NCBI GenBank assembly: GCA_013813075.1
Contig: JACCSI010000352.1
Location: 1-6,712 of the forward strand
DNA length: 6,712 bases
From: Acidobacteriota bacterium
Lineage (GTDB): Bacteria > Acidobacteriota > Vicinamibacteria > Vicinamibacterales > UBA2999
Reading direction: 5' to 3'
Below the pieces are notes generated by a model. That model ran no database searches. It was not told the origin of the DNA and worked only from the letters and a program-made list of their open reading frames with translations. Below, piece by piece: positions 1 to 6,051 of this stretch (position 1 is the first letter of the stretch; every line of letters starts with the position of its first letter). Made by a program: the position numbers and the translations under genes.

Positions 1-735
1 GTAATAGAGGTTGTGGCCGAAGTCGTCGTGCTGCTCACGACGCGTCGCATCCTTGCGTCCGCGCTGCCGGTTGCCGGCGAGGAAACCTCGCGCCAGCGGG
101 CTCCAGGGGATAAGGCCAATTCCCCGCGCCCGGCACAACGGAATCATCTCTCTCTCTTCTTCGCGATAGACCAGGTTGTAATGGTTCTGCATCGAGATGA
201 AGGGCGCCCACCCGTGTTGCCGCTGCAGCGCCAGCATCTCGGCAAACTGCCACGCATACATACTCGACGCGCCGATGTAACGCGCCTTGCCGGCCTTGAC
301 GACATCGTGGAGCGCCTCCAGAGTCTCTTCGACCGGGGTGGCGGCGTCATAGCGATGGATCTGATAGAGGTCGACATAATCCGTGCCCAGCCGGCGAAGC
401 GACGCGTCGATGGCGTCGAAGATGTGCTTACGAGACAGCCCACGCGCGTTCGGGCCATCTTTGACGGGATAGAACACCTTGGTCGCCATGACGACTTCGT
501 CGCGCACCGCGAAATCCTTAATCGCCCGGCCCAGCACCTCTTCGCTCGCGCCCTTCGAATACATGTCGGCGCTGTCGAAAAAATTGATGCCGCGCTCGAG
601 TGCGCGCTTCACGAACGGGCGACTGTCGGCCTCGTCCAGCACCCAGGGCCGCCACGCCGACGCCCCATACGACATCATGCCGAGGCACAGCCGCGACACT
701 TTCAAACCGCTCTTGCCAAGATTGATGTAGGTCAT
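1..735 (-). CDS. YajO-like aldo/keto reductase (3' end cut by window edge)
   Basis: Predicted cytoplasmic NADPH-dependent oxidoreductase of the aldo/keto reductase (AKR) superfamily, reducing aldehydes or ketones; the substrate is unknown. Reading from the ATG at 735 gives 245 residues and no stop before the edge. The catalytic tetrad is visible: Asp54 and Tyr59 in FFDSADMYSKG, Lys86 in VMATKVF and His127 in YQIHRYD. The N-terminal GKSGLKVSRLCLG and the later SMQNHYNLVYREEERE and IPWSPLARG blocks closely match what I remember of E. coli YajO (about 324 residues), so roughly 80 C-terminal residues should lie outside the window. The start ATG shares bases with the TGA of the upstream MFS gene (ATGA, 735-732), and I see no Shine-Dalgarno at normal spacing, so translational coupling is likely. 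Family certain; exact subfamily and substrate not. Confidence 0.93.
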   Translation of the reverse strand, partial: MTYINLGKSGLKVSRLCLGMMSYGASAWRPWVLDEADSRPFVKRALERGINFFDSADMYSKGASEEVLGRAIKDFAVRDEVVMATKVFYPVKDGPNARGLSRKHIFDAIDASLRRLGTDYVDLYQIHRYDAATPVEETLEALHDVVKAGKARYIGASSMYAWQFAEMLALQRQHGWAPFISMQNHYNLVYREEEREMIPLCRARGIGLIPWSPLARGFLAGNRQRGRKDATRREQHDDFGHNLYY

Positions 736-1886
736 GGTCGTAACACGCGCGGCTCCACAAAGAGAAAAAATGGTATCGAGAGGGCCGCGAGAGCGGCGGC
801 AGTCGCCCACGCCGCCTGATAGCCCGCCTGCTCGATGATCGGCCCCAGCACGATCGATCCGGTGCCGATGCCGGTGTCGAACATCCCGATAATGCTGCCG
901 AATGCCGCCCCTCGCCTATTCTCGTCGACAAACTGCAACACGTAGGCGAGAAACACCGGATAGGCCGACCCGAATCCTGCCCCAAAGAGGATGGCCGATG
1001 CAATCAGGTGCGGTCGAGTGCCACCGAGTGCGAGCACGCCGAAGGCTAGCGCGGTCAGCGCCACGCAGGGCAGGAACACGCGACGGTAGCCGATGCGATC
1101 GGCAAATCGACCCACGAACGGCCGCGTGACGAGGATCGTCAGGGAGAACAGTGTGAAATACAACGCGCGAGGCGTGACGCCGTTGGCGTCGGTGTAGAGG
1201 GCGATGAAACTGGTCAGGCCGCCATACCCGAACGCGTAAAGGAACAGCGAGAAGGAGACCACCAGCACGCGCCATTCAATCAGGGTCTTGAAGGACACCG
1301 CGTGCGCATTCGGCCGACGCGGCGGGTCGGGCGGCAGCCGCCACGCGATCGCCGCCATCAGGACGTTGAGTGCCGCGCTCTCAACGCACATCATTGTCCA
1401 GCCGCCGTGACCGTAAACCCACAGTCCAATGCTTGGCGCCACGGCAACCGCCAGCACCGTTGAAAGTCCCCAGTAGCCGATCCCTTCCGCACGCCGCGCC
1501 GGCGGCACCAGTGACGTCACATAGGCGCCGGAGGCCGACAGCAACCCCGACCAGAACGCGCCATGGACGACGACCAGCGACAGCATCAGCGGATAGGTCG
1601 GCAACACGGCATACAGCAGCGAGAACGCCGTAATCGCCAGGCTGGAAATCACCAGGATGCGGCGTGGTCCGACACGGTCGACCAACGCTCCCGTCAACGG
1701 CGCGGTAGCGGCCGAGGAGTAGGTCAGGAAGCCGAGAAACAGGCCCGCCACGGCCGCCGTGCCGCCGAGCGCCAGAATGCGGTACGGTGCGACCGGCAGC
1801 AACTGGAACGCCGACAGGAACACCGTGAAGCTGAACCCGCACATCAGCAGGAAGCGCGGGGACAACAGACGTTGAGCCGTTTCCAC
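732..1886 (-). CDS. Major facilitator superfamily transporter, 12 TM
   Basis: Inner-membrane secondary transporter of the MFS, probably a proton-coupled efflux permease of the DHA1/YhhS-YfcJ type; the cargo cannot be read from sequence. With a GTG start at 1886 it is 384 residues with about twelve hydrophobic helices. MFS motif A appears in both halves: GALVDRVGPRR after TM2 (about residues 66-76) and GRFADRIGYRR after TM8 (about 259-269). A basic, proline-rich cytoplasmic loop (about 183-206) separates the halves. The helix 11 stretch FDTGIGTGSIVLGP is typical of this subfamily. The open frame extends upstream to 2024, but that part is antisense to the phosphatidyltransferase gene and looks non-membrane and non-conserved. 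Candidate starts are GTG 1931 (AGGA only 2 nt away), GTG 1898 and GTG 1886 (weak AGG 5 nt away). I prefer 1886 but am unsure. It is followed by the aldo/keto reductase with a 4-nt overlap, so the two are probably co-transcribed. Confidence 0.9.
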   Translation of the reverse strand: METAQRLLSPRFLLMCGFSFTVFLSAFQLLPVAPYRILALGGTAAVAGLFLGFLTYSSAATAPLTGALVDRVGPRRILVISSLAITAFSLLYAVLPTYPLMLSLVVVHGAFWSGLLSASGAYVTSLVPPARRAEGIGYWGLSTVLAVAVAPSIGLWVYGHGGWTMMCVESAALNVLMAAIAWRLPPDPPRRPNAHAVSFKTLIEWRVLVVSFSLFLYAFGYGGLTSFIALYTDANGVTPRALYFTLFSLTILVTRPFVGRFADRIGYRRVFLPCVALTALAFGVLALGGTRPHLIASAILFGAGFGSAYPVFLAYVLQFVDENRRGAAFGSIIGMFDTGIGTGSIVLGPIIEQAGYQAAWATAAALAALSIPFFLFVEPRVLRP

Positions 1887-1908
1887 GGGGACCTGCACAT
1901 TATCAAGC

Positions 1909-1914
1909 AGGGAG
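1909..1914 (+). promoter_or_regulatory. Ribosome binding site of the CDP-alcohol phosphatidyltransferase gene
   Basis: AGGGAG lies 6 nt before the ATG at 1921. This fixes the start at 1921 rather than at the in-frame TTG at 1918. The site falls inside the possible 5' extension of the oppositely transcribed MFS gene. Confidence 0.7.
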
Positions 1915-1920
1915 CGATTG

Positions 1921-2685
1921 ATGACCGCCACTTTCCTGTCCGCGACTCGCGTGATGAACGGGCTGACGGCCCGCGTCGAAAAGCAACTGCTGCTGTGGCT
2001 GGCGCACCGCGTGCCCCGCGGCATTCATTCCGATCACCTCACGACGTTGGCCGCCGTGTCGATGGTCGCGGCGGCGGGGGCATACGCCTGGTCGACAGAC
2101 TGGGCACCCGCCCTCCACATCGTCAACCTCTGCCTGCTCCTCAACTGGGTCGGCGATTCACTTGATGGGACGCTGGCACGCGTTCGCCAACAACAACGGC
2201 CTCGCTTCGGTTTTTACGTGGATCATGTGATCGACTGCGCCGGCATCGCGGTGATGGTGCTCGGGATGGCCGCGTCCGGCCTGATGTCGCTCACCATGGC
2301 GCTCGCGTTTCTGGTGGCGTATTTCCTGGTCTCGATCGAGGTCTACCTCGCCACCTATTGCCTCGCCACCTTCAAGATGTCGTTCCTTGGATTGGGACCG
2401 ACCGAGTTACGGCTGTTGGTCGCAGCCGGCAACCTTGTGGCGCTGAGATTTCCGACCGCGATGATCGCTGGACAAACCTGGCCCCTGTTCGACATCGGCG
2501 TGATCGTTGCCGTCCCGCTGCTGCTCAGTGCATTTCTGATTGGAGCGGTTCGGAACGGTCGGGCGTTGTTTGTGGCGGAGCCCCGACCCTCAGCACAATC
2601 TTTCCCACATGAAGGCTCTCCTCCATCATCCGATGCGCGTCGGCCGCACGTTCCATCGGGAACTCGGCATGAATCACCGGCTTGA
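1921..2685 (+). CDS. CDP-alcohol phosphatidyltransferase family protein
   Basis: Integral membrane enzyme expected to transfer a phospho-substituted group from a CDP-alcohol (for example CDP-diacylglycerol) to an acceptor alcohol, as in phospholipid-head-group or phosphoinositol synthesis. The 254-residue protein carries the whole family signature D-x2-D-G-x2-A-R-x9-G-x3-D-x3-D: Asp79, Asp82, Gly83, Ala86, Arg87, Gly97, Asp101 and Asp105, so it should be catalytically competent and metal-dependent. About six hydrophobic segments follow the usual fold (near residues 41-56, 64-78, 103-120, 122-145, 164-180 and 190-210). The acceptor cannot be assigned; nothing specifically identifies PgsA, PssA or a phosphoinositol synthase. 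Its last ~50 residues (from about 202) are antisense to the quinone oxidoreductase gene, and the tail after about 215 is hydrophilic and rich in Pro, Ser and Arg, unlike the rest, so it may be a late, unconserved extension. Divergent from the MFS gene, with a good Shine-Dalgarno. Confidence 0.9.
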   Translation: MTATFLSATRVMNGLTARVEKQLLLWLAHRVPRGIHSDHLTTLAAVSMVAAAGAYAWSTDWAPALHIVNLCLLLNWVGDSLDGTLARVRQQQRPRFGFYVDHVIDCAGIAVMVLGMAASGLMSLTMALAFLVAYFLVSIEVYLATYCLATFKMSFLGLGPTELRLLVAAGNLVALRFPTAMIAGQTWPLFDIGVIVAVPLLLSAFLIGAVRNGRALFVAEPRPSAQSFPHEGSPPSSDARRPHVPSGTRHESPA

Positions 2686-3559
2686 CGATGCCGGCTTCGA
2701 GCAGCGGCCAGACCTTCTCGGACAACTGGCGCGCGATCGCACCTTTCTCCTCAGGCGACCGCGGCCGCAACGTGGACCCGGTAATCGTGAGGCGCCGCCG
2801 CATCACTTCCATCAAGTCGAGCTCGACCTTTGACGACTTGAGGAACGCAATTTGAACCAGCCGGCCCTCGACGGCCAGCACCTGGAGATTGCGCGCGACG
2901 TAGTCGCCGCCAACGATGTCGAGTACGACATCGACGCCGCGGTCGCTGGTCGCCTCACGGAACCGGGCGACCCAGTCAGTGGTGCGGTAATTCGCCGCCA
3001 CCGCCGCGCCGAGCGCCTCGCACGCCGCCACCTTCTCGTCGCTGCCGGCGGTCGCAAAGACGCGTGCGCCAAATGCGACCGCGAGTTGAATCGCAGTCGT
3101 GCCAATGCCGCTGGTGCCGCCGTGAATGACGATGGTCTCGCCGCGCTGCAGACGGCCGCGCTCGAAGACGTTGGTCCAGACGGTGAAAAACGTCTCCGGA
3201 ATCGCAGCCGCGTCTACCAGCGACAGCCGCCCCGGCGGTCGGAGGCACTGCGACTGGGGCGCGACGCAGTATTCCGCGTAGCCGCCACCGCTGACCAGCG
3301 CGCACACGGCCTCGCCGGTGTCCCACTGGACGACCCCCTCGCCGCGGCCGGCAATGTGTCCGGCCACCTCCAGTCCGGGAATATCGGACGCGCCCGGGGG
3401 GGGCGGATACTTCCCGTATCGCTGGATGACGTCGGGCCGATTCACGCCCGCCGCGACGACCTTGATTAACACCTCACCCGGCGCCGGCACCGGCATCGGC
3501 CGCTCGGCAATCTTCAACACATCCGGCCCGCCAAATTCAGAGATTTCGACTACACGCAT
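2525..3559 (-). CDS. NAD(P)H:quinone oxidoreductase, PIG3/TP53I3-like
   Basis: Cytoplasmic zinc-independent medium-chain dehydrogenase/reductase that should transfer electrons from NADPH to quinones or related electrophiles. The 344-residue protein begins MRVVEISEFGGPDVLKI and has the PIG3-family block NRPDVIQRYGKYPPPPG (residues 40-56) followed by GLEVAG. The nucleotide-binding segment is IHGGTSGIGTTAIQLA (145-160), followed by SDEKVAACEALGA (173-185). No structural zinc cysteine cluster is present. The C-terminal core ends with the typical HVGKIVLRV (317-325), followed by an 18-residue polar tail. The ATG at 3559 is chosen because it matches family N-termini; the frame is open to a TTG at 3601, but that adds 14 unmatched residues. 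I see no clear Shine-Dalgarno before either. It lies 97 nt downstream of the DUF885 gene on the same strand and overlaps the phosphatidyltransferase gene tail-to-tail by 161 bp. Confidence 0.93.
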   Translation of the reverse strand: MRVVEISEFGGPDVLKIAERPMPVPAPGEVLIKVVAAGVNRPDVIQRYGKYPPPPGASDIPGLEVAGHIAGRGEGVVQWDTGEAVCALVSGGGYAEYCVAPQSQCLRPPGRLSLVDAAAIPETFFTVWTNVFERGRLQRGETIVIHGGTSGIGTTAIQLAVAFGARVFATAGSDEKVAACEALGAAVAANYRTTDWVARFREATSDRGVDVVLDIVGGDYVARNLQVLAVEGRLVQIAFLKSSKVELDLMEVMRRRLTITGSTLRPRSPEEKGAIARQLSEKVWPLLEAGIVKPVIHAEFPMERAADAHRMMEESLHVGKIVLRVGAPPQTTPDRSEPLQSEMH

Positions 3560-3582
3560 ATGTTTGACGGACCAGACGGGGA

Positions 3583-3612
3583 AATCAGAGAGACATGGCA
3601 ATCAGAGAGCAT
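3583..3612 (-). repeat. Short imperfect tandem repeat upstream of the quinone oxidoreductase
   Basis: The plus-strand decamer AATCAGAGAG occurs at 3583-3592 and again at 3600-3609, a 17-bp step. Each copy is followed by CAT, directly in the second and after one extra A in the first. On the minus strand this reads as two near-identical 16-17 bp units starting ATGCTCTCTGATT and ATGTCTCTCTGATT. It sits 24-53 bp upstream of the oxidoreductase ATG, in the 97-bp gap after the DUF885 gene. It could be a paired binding site, or just a small slippage duplication. I see no convincing promoter or Rho-independent terminator in the rest of this gap. Confidence 0.5.
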
Positions 3613-3656
3613 ACGGCGTTCACCGAGTCATCTCGCCGAACCAGAGGGAGCGCGCG

Positions 3657-4958
3657 TCATTTCAAGCCAGACGGCAGCCGCGGCGATGACAGCAGGTTGG
3701 CGAACTCTTCCCACTTCGCACGGGGGGAGCGGTCCCCTTTGGTGCGCCGCTCGATGAAGCTGCGCACCAGGTCTTTCCCAAGGTTGTAGTTGATGACGTA
3801 ACTGCGGTACTGGTCGAAGAACTTGAGGCGCTGTTCGGCGCGAGCCCGAGGCATCATCGCGTATTTCTCGAGCCACGCGACCGCTCCCGCCGCGTCAACC
3901 TGTCCGTCGATGTAACGCCGGGCAGCTTCGTTGCCGGCGTACGACAGCTGTTCGACCAGATCCATCACTTCGTAATAGTCCTTGGCTTTCGTCGAGCTGA
4001 GTTTGGCCAGCGGAAACAGCGCATCGCGTTCGAACGCCATCCGATCTGCTTTGCTGAACGCGACCTCGATACCATAGTTTGCGGTGCCCTCTGCAATCAG
4101 TGACTGCGGCGAGAACAGCGGATAGACCGTGAACTCGTTCCAGCCGCGGTCCCGCACCAGGTTTTTCTCGAGCAGGACGTTGTAGACGTGGTGTCCGGGA
4201 TAACCCTCGTGGCACGCAAGATCCAACGCCCGCTCGACGTAGATCGGCAGGTCGGTATTCACCTGAATCAAACTGCGATAGTTGCCCTGATACCAGTTGT
4301 AGCCGCCCCACGACTTGCCGGTGACGTACTCGACGGTGAAATTTTCTGAAGGCGGGAGTTCGATGTACTGCGTCGTGCGATCGCGGCAGGCGCGGATGGC
4401 CGCCTTGAAGACAGCATCCAGACGGTCCGCCGGGATGACGTAGCCTTCCTTGAATGTCTCGTAGCGCTTGATAAGAGGACCGTCGCCGGGCAGGCGGGCC
4501 TCGAGCGTCGCGATGATGGCGGCAAACTCGGCGTCGGTGTGCCTCGGCGCCACGGCGTCGTAGAGCGCTTGCGACTCCCGGTCAAACGTCAGCCGCGTGC
4601 CCTGCAGCATCGACACGCGTGCGCGCAACGCCGACAGTTGCCGCTGCAAATACTGCTTCCGCTGCCGCCATAACTCCGCATCGTCTGTGGACGCGGGAAG
4701 CGCCGTCGTGGTGACGTCGCCCTCCAGAGTAGCGGCGCGATTGGCGATCTCCGCGAGCGGCATCTTTTCGGCCTCGGCCTGCGTTTTGAGCGCAGGGTCG
4801 CCGTAATAGGCATCGACATAATCGGCGTCGTGTTGGCCGACCGCCAGCACCAGCCGCACGTAGCGATCTGAAATGTCGCGAAACGGATCCGCCTGCTCGC
4901 CGTCAACCACGAGGGAGAGGCCCAGGGCCGCGAATGCCATCGAAAGCAATAGCTTCAT
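3657..4958 (-). CDS. DUF885 family protein, putative exported metallohydrolase
   Basis: Recognised as a DUF885-type protein, a family thought to be metallopeptidase-like; activity and substrate are not established. The 433-residue product starts with a signal peptide (MKLLLSMAFAALGLSLVV, cleavage probably near residue 23), so it is predicted to be periplasmic or secreted. The hallmark HEGYPGHH is at residues 250-257, giving potential metal ligands His250 and His256 or His257 and a possible catalytic Glu251. The conserved SLIAEGTANYGIE block supplies Glu290 as a candidate third ligand. This is not a canonical HExxH, because the position five residues into the motif is Pro. Family members I remember are often longer (550-600 residues), so this is a short form lacking part of the usual N-terminal region. 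The start follows the threonine dehydrogenase stop by 3 nt, with AGGA 8 nt upstream inside that gene, so it is almost certainly the second gene of an operon. Confidence 0.88.
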   Translation of the reverse strand: MKLLLSMAFAALGLSLVVDGEQADPFRDISDRYVRLVLAVGQHDADYVDAYYGDPALKTQAEAEKMPLAEIANRAATLEGDVTTTALPASTDDAELWRQRKQYLQRQLSALRARVSMLQGTRLTFDRESQALYDAVAPRHTDAEFAAIIATLEARLPGDGPLIKRYETFKEGYVIPADRLDAVFKAAIRACRDRTTQYIELPPSENFTVEYVTGKSWGGYNWYQGNYRSLIQVNTDLPIYVERALDLACHEGYPGHHVYNVLLEKNLVRDRGWNEFTVYPLFSPQSLIAEGTANYGIEVAFSKADRMAFERDALFPLAKLSSTKAKDYYEVMDLVEQLSYAGNEAARRYIDGQVDAAGAVAWLEKYAMMPRARAEQRLKFFDQYRSYVINYNLGKDLVRSFIERRTKGDRSPRAKWEEFANLLSSPRLPSGLK

Positions 4959-4961
4959 ACG

Positions 4962-5981
4962 TCATTTCCTATAGCGCGCCTGAATCGTCGGGATCAGGTA
5001 ATCACGAAAGGCATGTTCGAAATTGTACTTGGGCGCGAAGCCCCAGTCAGTGCGCGCCGCCAGGTCCTCGACGTCCTCGGGCCACGAGTCGACAATGCCC
5101 TGGCGCTTGCGATCGGTCTTCCAGGTCAGATCGGCGCCCGCAAAGGCGCGCATGACTTCGGCATGAATTTCCGCCGCGGACGGGTTGAATGCCGAGAGGT
5201 TGTAGGCCGTGCGGGTCAGCCGCTCGCGCGGCGCCGAGGCGAGTTTCAGCAGAGCGTCGACACCGTCCGGCATCGCCATGAATGGAATCCGGGTGTCCGG
5301 ACGGACAAAGCACGCATAGGGCTCGCCCTGCGCGGCGGCATGAATCATTTCGGGTGCGTAATCGGACGTGCCGCCCGACGGGACCGTCATGGCCGAGATC
5401 AAGCCCGGGAATCGCACCGAGCGAAAGTCGACGCGGCCGCTCTGCGGGTCCGCCGCGAGCTGCTTGTAAAACCGGGCGTAGTAGCGGCCGAGCTGTTCAC
5501 AATACAGCTTGTTGCAGCCATACATGGTCGACGGCGTGTTGAAGTCGTCCTCGCGAACCCGCCCGGCGCGCTGTTTGGTTGCAAGGTCCGGCAGGCCGTA
5601 CGCGGCTATGGACGACGGATACAAGAAGAGGACAGCGCGGCCGTGCGATTCGGCCTCGCGTTGGGAGAACTCGAGTAGCTTGAGCGTACCTTCGACGTTG
5701 ACCTCGTGCGCCGTGACGGGCGTGAACTCGGACCTCGTAGAGAGCAGCGCGGCCAGGTGATACACGGTGTCGATCTCGAACTCCGACAAAATTCGGTCGA
5801 GCAGTGTCGCGTCGGTAATCGAGCCGGTAAACTCGCGCACCACCATGCGGGCGAAGGCAGGCTGAAGCGGATTCAGGTCAAGCGTGACAATCGAGGGCCG
5901 ACCCGCGGCGGCAAGTTGTTCGATCAGGCTGTGGCCGATTTCGCCTCCGGCGCCCGTGATCAGCACCACCGGTTTGCGCAT
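4962..5981 (-). CDS. SDR-type L-threonine 3-dehydrogenase (NAD-dependent epimerase/dehydratase family)
   Basis: Extended short-chain dehydrogenase predicted to oxidise L-threonine with NAD+ to 2-amino-3-ketobutyrate in the cytoplasm. The 339-residue protein has the Rossmann motif ITGAGGEIG (Gly10, Gly13, Gly16), an acidic Asp35 after strand beta2 that favours NAD over NADP, catalytic Ser123/Ser124 in LYPSSIAAYG, and Tyr154-x3-Lys158. Beyond generic epimerases it carries blocks typical of SDR-type threonine dehydrogenases: RFPGLIS (190-196), PSGGTSDYA (201-209), the Pro-Phe-Met-Ala-Met-Pro-Asp segment (233-239), AYNLSAFNPSAAEI (259-272), and DSWPEDVEDLAARTDWGF (298-315). This family is unrelated to the zinc-dependent E. 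coli Tdh. The start ATG at 5981 has AAGGAG 5 nt upstream. A nucleotide-sugar epimerase is the alternative, but the C-terminal blocks argue against it. No kbl partner is seen; the next gene in the operon is the DUF885 gene, 3 nt away. Confidence 0.92.
   Translation of the reverse strand: MRKPVVLITGAGGEIGHSLIEQLAAAGRPSIVTLDLNPLQPAFARMVVREFTGSITDATLLDRILSEFEIDTVYHLAALLSTRSEFTPVTAHEVNVEGTLKLLEFSQREAESHGRAVLFLYPSSIAAYGLPDLATKQRAGRVREDDFNTPSTMYGCNKLYCEQLGRYYARFYKQLAADPQSGRVDFRSVRFPGLISAMTVPSGGTSDYAPEMIHAAAQGEPYACFVRPDTRIPFMAMPDGVDALLKLASAPRERLTRTAYNLSAFNPSAAEIHAEVMRAFAGADLTWKTDRKRQGIVDSWPEDVEDLAARTDWGFAPKYNFEHAFRDYLIPTIQARYRK
4967..4970 (-). promoter_or_regulatory. Ribosome binding site of the DUF885 gene, inside the upstream gene
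   Basis: On the minus strand AGGA lies 8 nt before the ATG at 4958, within the last codons of the threonine dehydrogenase gene. It supports the 4958 start and translation from a shared transcript. Confidence 0.6.
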
Positions 5982-5986
5982 TCCTG

Positions 5987-5992
5987 CTCCTT
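5987..5992 (-). promoter_or_regulatory. Ribosome binding site of the threonine dehydrogenase gene
   Basis: On the minus strand AAGGAG is followed by 5 nt and then the ATG at 5981. It is the strongest Shine-Dalgarno I found in the window and fixes this start. Confidence 0.8.
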
Positions 5993-6029
5993 GAAGATGT
6001 CACCAGCCGCAACCGGCAATCCGCCTCAC

Positions 6030-6051
6030 CGCCATCACGATCGTGATGGCG
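6030..6051. promoter_or_regulatory. Perfect 22-bp palindrome, candidate operator
   Basis: The 11-base arm CGCCATCACGA (6030-6040) is followed directly by its exact reverse complement TCGTGATGGCG (6041-6051), with no spacer and no mismatch; the symmetry ends at 6029/6052. It lies 48 bp upstream of the threonine dehydrogenase start, in the divergent region before the alpha/beta-hydrolase. A spacer-less dyad of this length fits the binding site of a homodimeric repressor or activator. It is not followed by a T-run on either strand, so it does not look like a Rho-independent terminator. I do not recognise it as the consensus of a named regulator. It covers the first possible ATG (6046) of the hydrolase. 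Confidence 0.6.

Noticed and set aside
13..819. Plus-strand open frame of 268 codons opposite the aldo/keto reductase and the MFS 3' end
   Set aside because: It is antisense to a clear AKR with an intact catalytic tetrad. Its product is rich in Arg, Ala and His with no domain or membrane pattern, as expected for a high-GC shadow frame.
1563..2165. Plus-strand open frame of 200 codons rich in Gln and Arg
   Set aside because: It spans the antisense of the MFS gene and a wrong frame of the phosphatidyltransferase. The composition is an artefact of the opposite-strand codons.
3396..3403. Run of eight G (C8 on the coding strand) inside the oxidoreductase, considered as a phase-variation slippage tract
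   Set aside because: It encodes the conserved Tyr-Pro-Pro-Pro-Pro-Gly segment of PIG3-type enzymes and the frame is intact, so codon choice for a conserved motif explains it.
2852..3469. Plus-strand open frame of 205 codons
   Set aside because: It is antisense to the quinone oxidoreductase core. The Arg/Ala-rich translation shows no motif and there is no ribosome binding site.
3614..3638. CGGCG/CGCCG inverted repeat after the DUF885 gene, considered as a terminator
   Set aside because: The stem is only about 5 bp, the loop is long and no T-run follows on the minus strand.
5013..5678. Plus-strand open frame of 221 codons
   Set aside because: It is antisense to the threonine dehydrogenase, whose Tyr-x3-Lys and Rossmann motifs are intact on the other strand.
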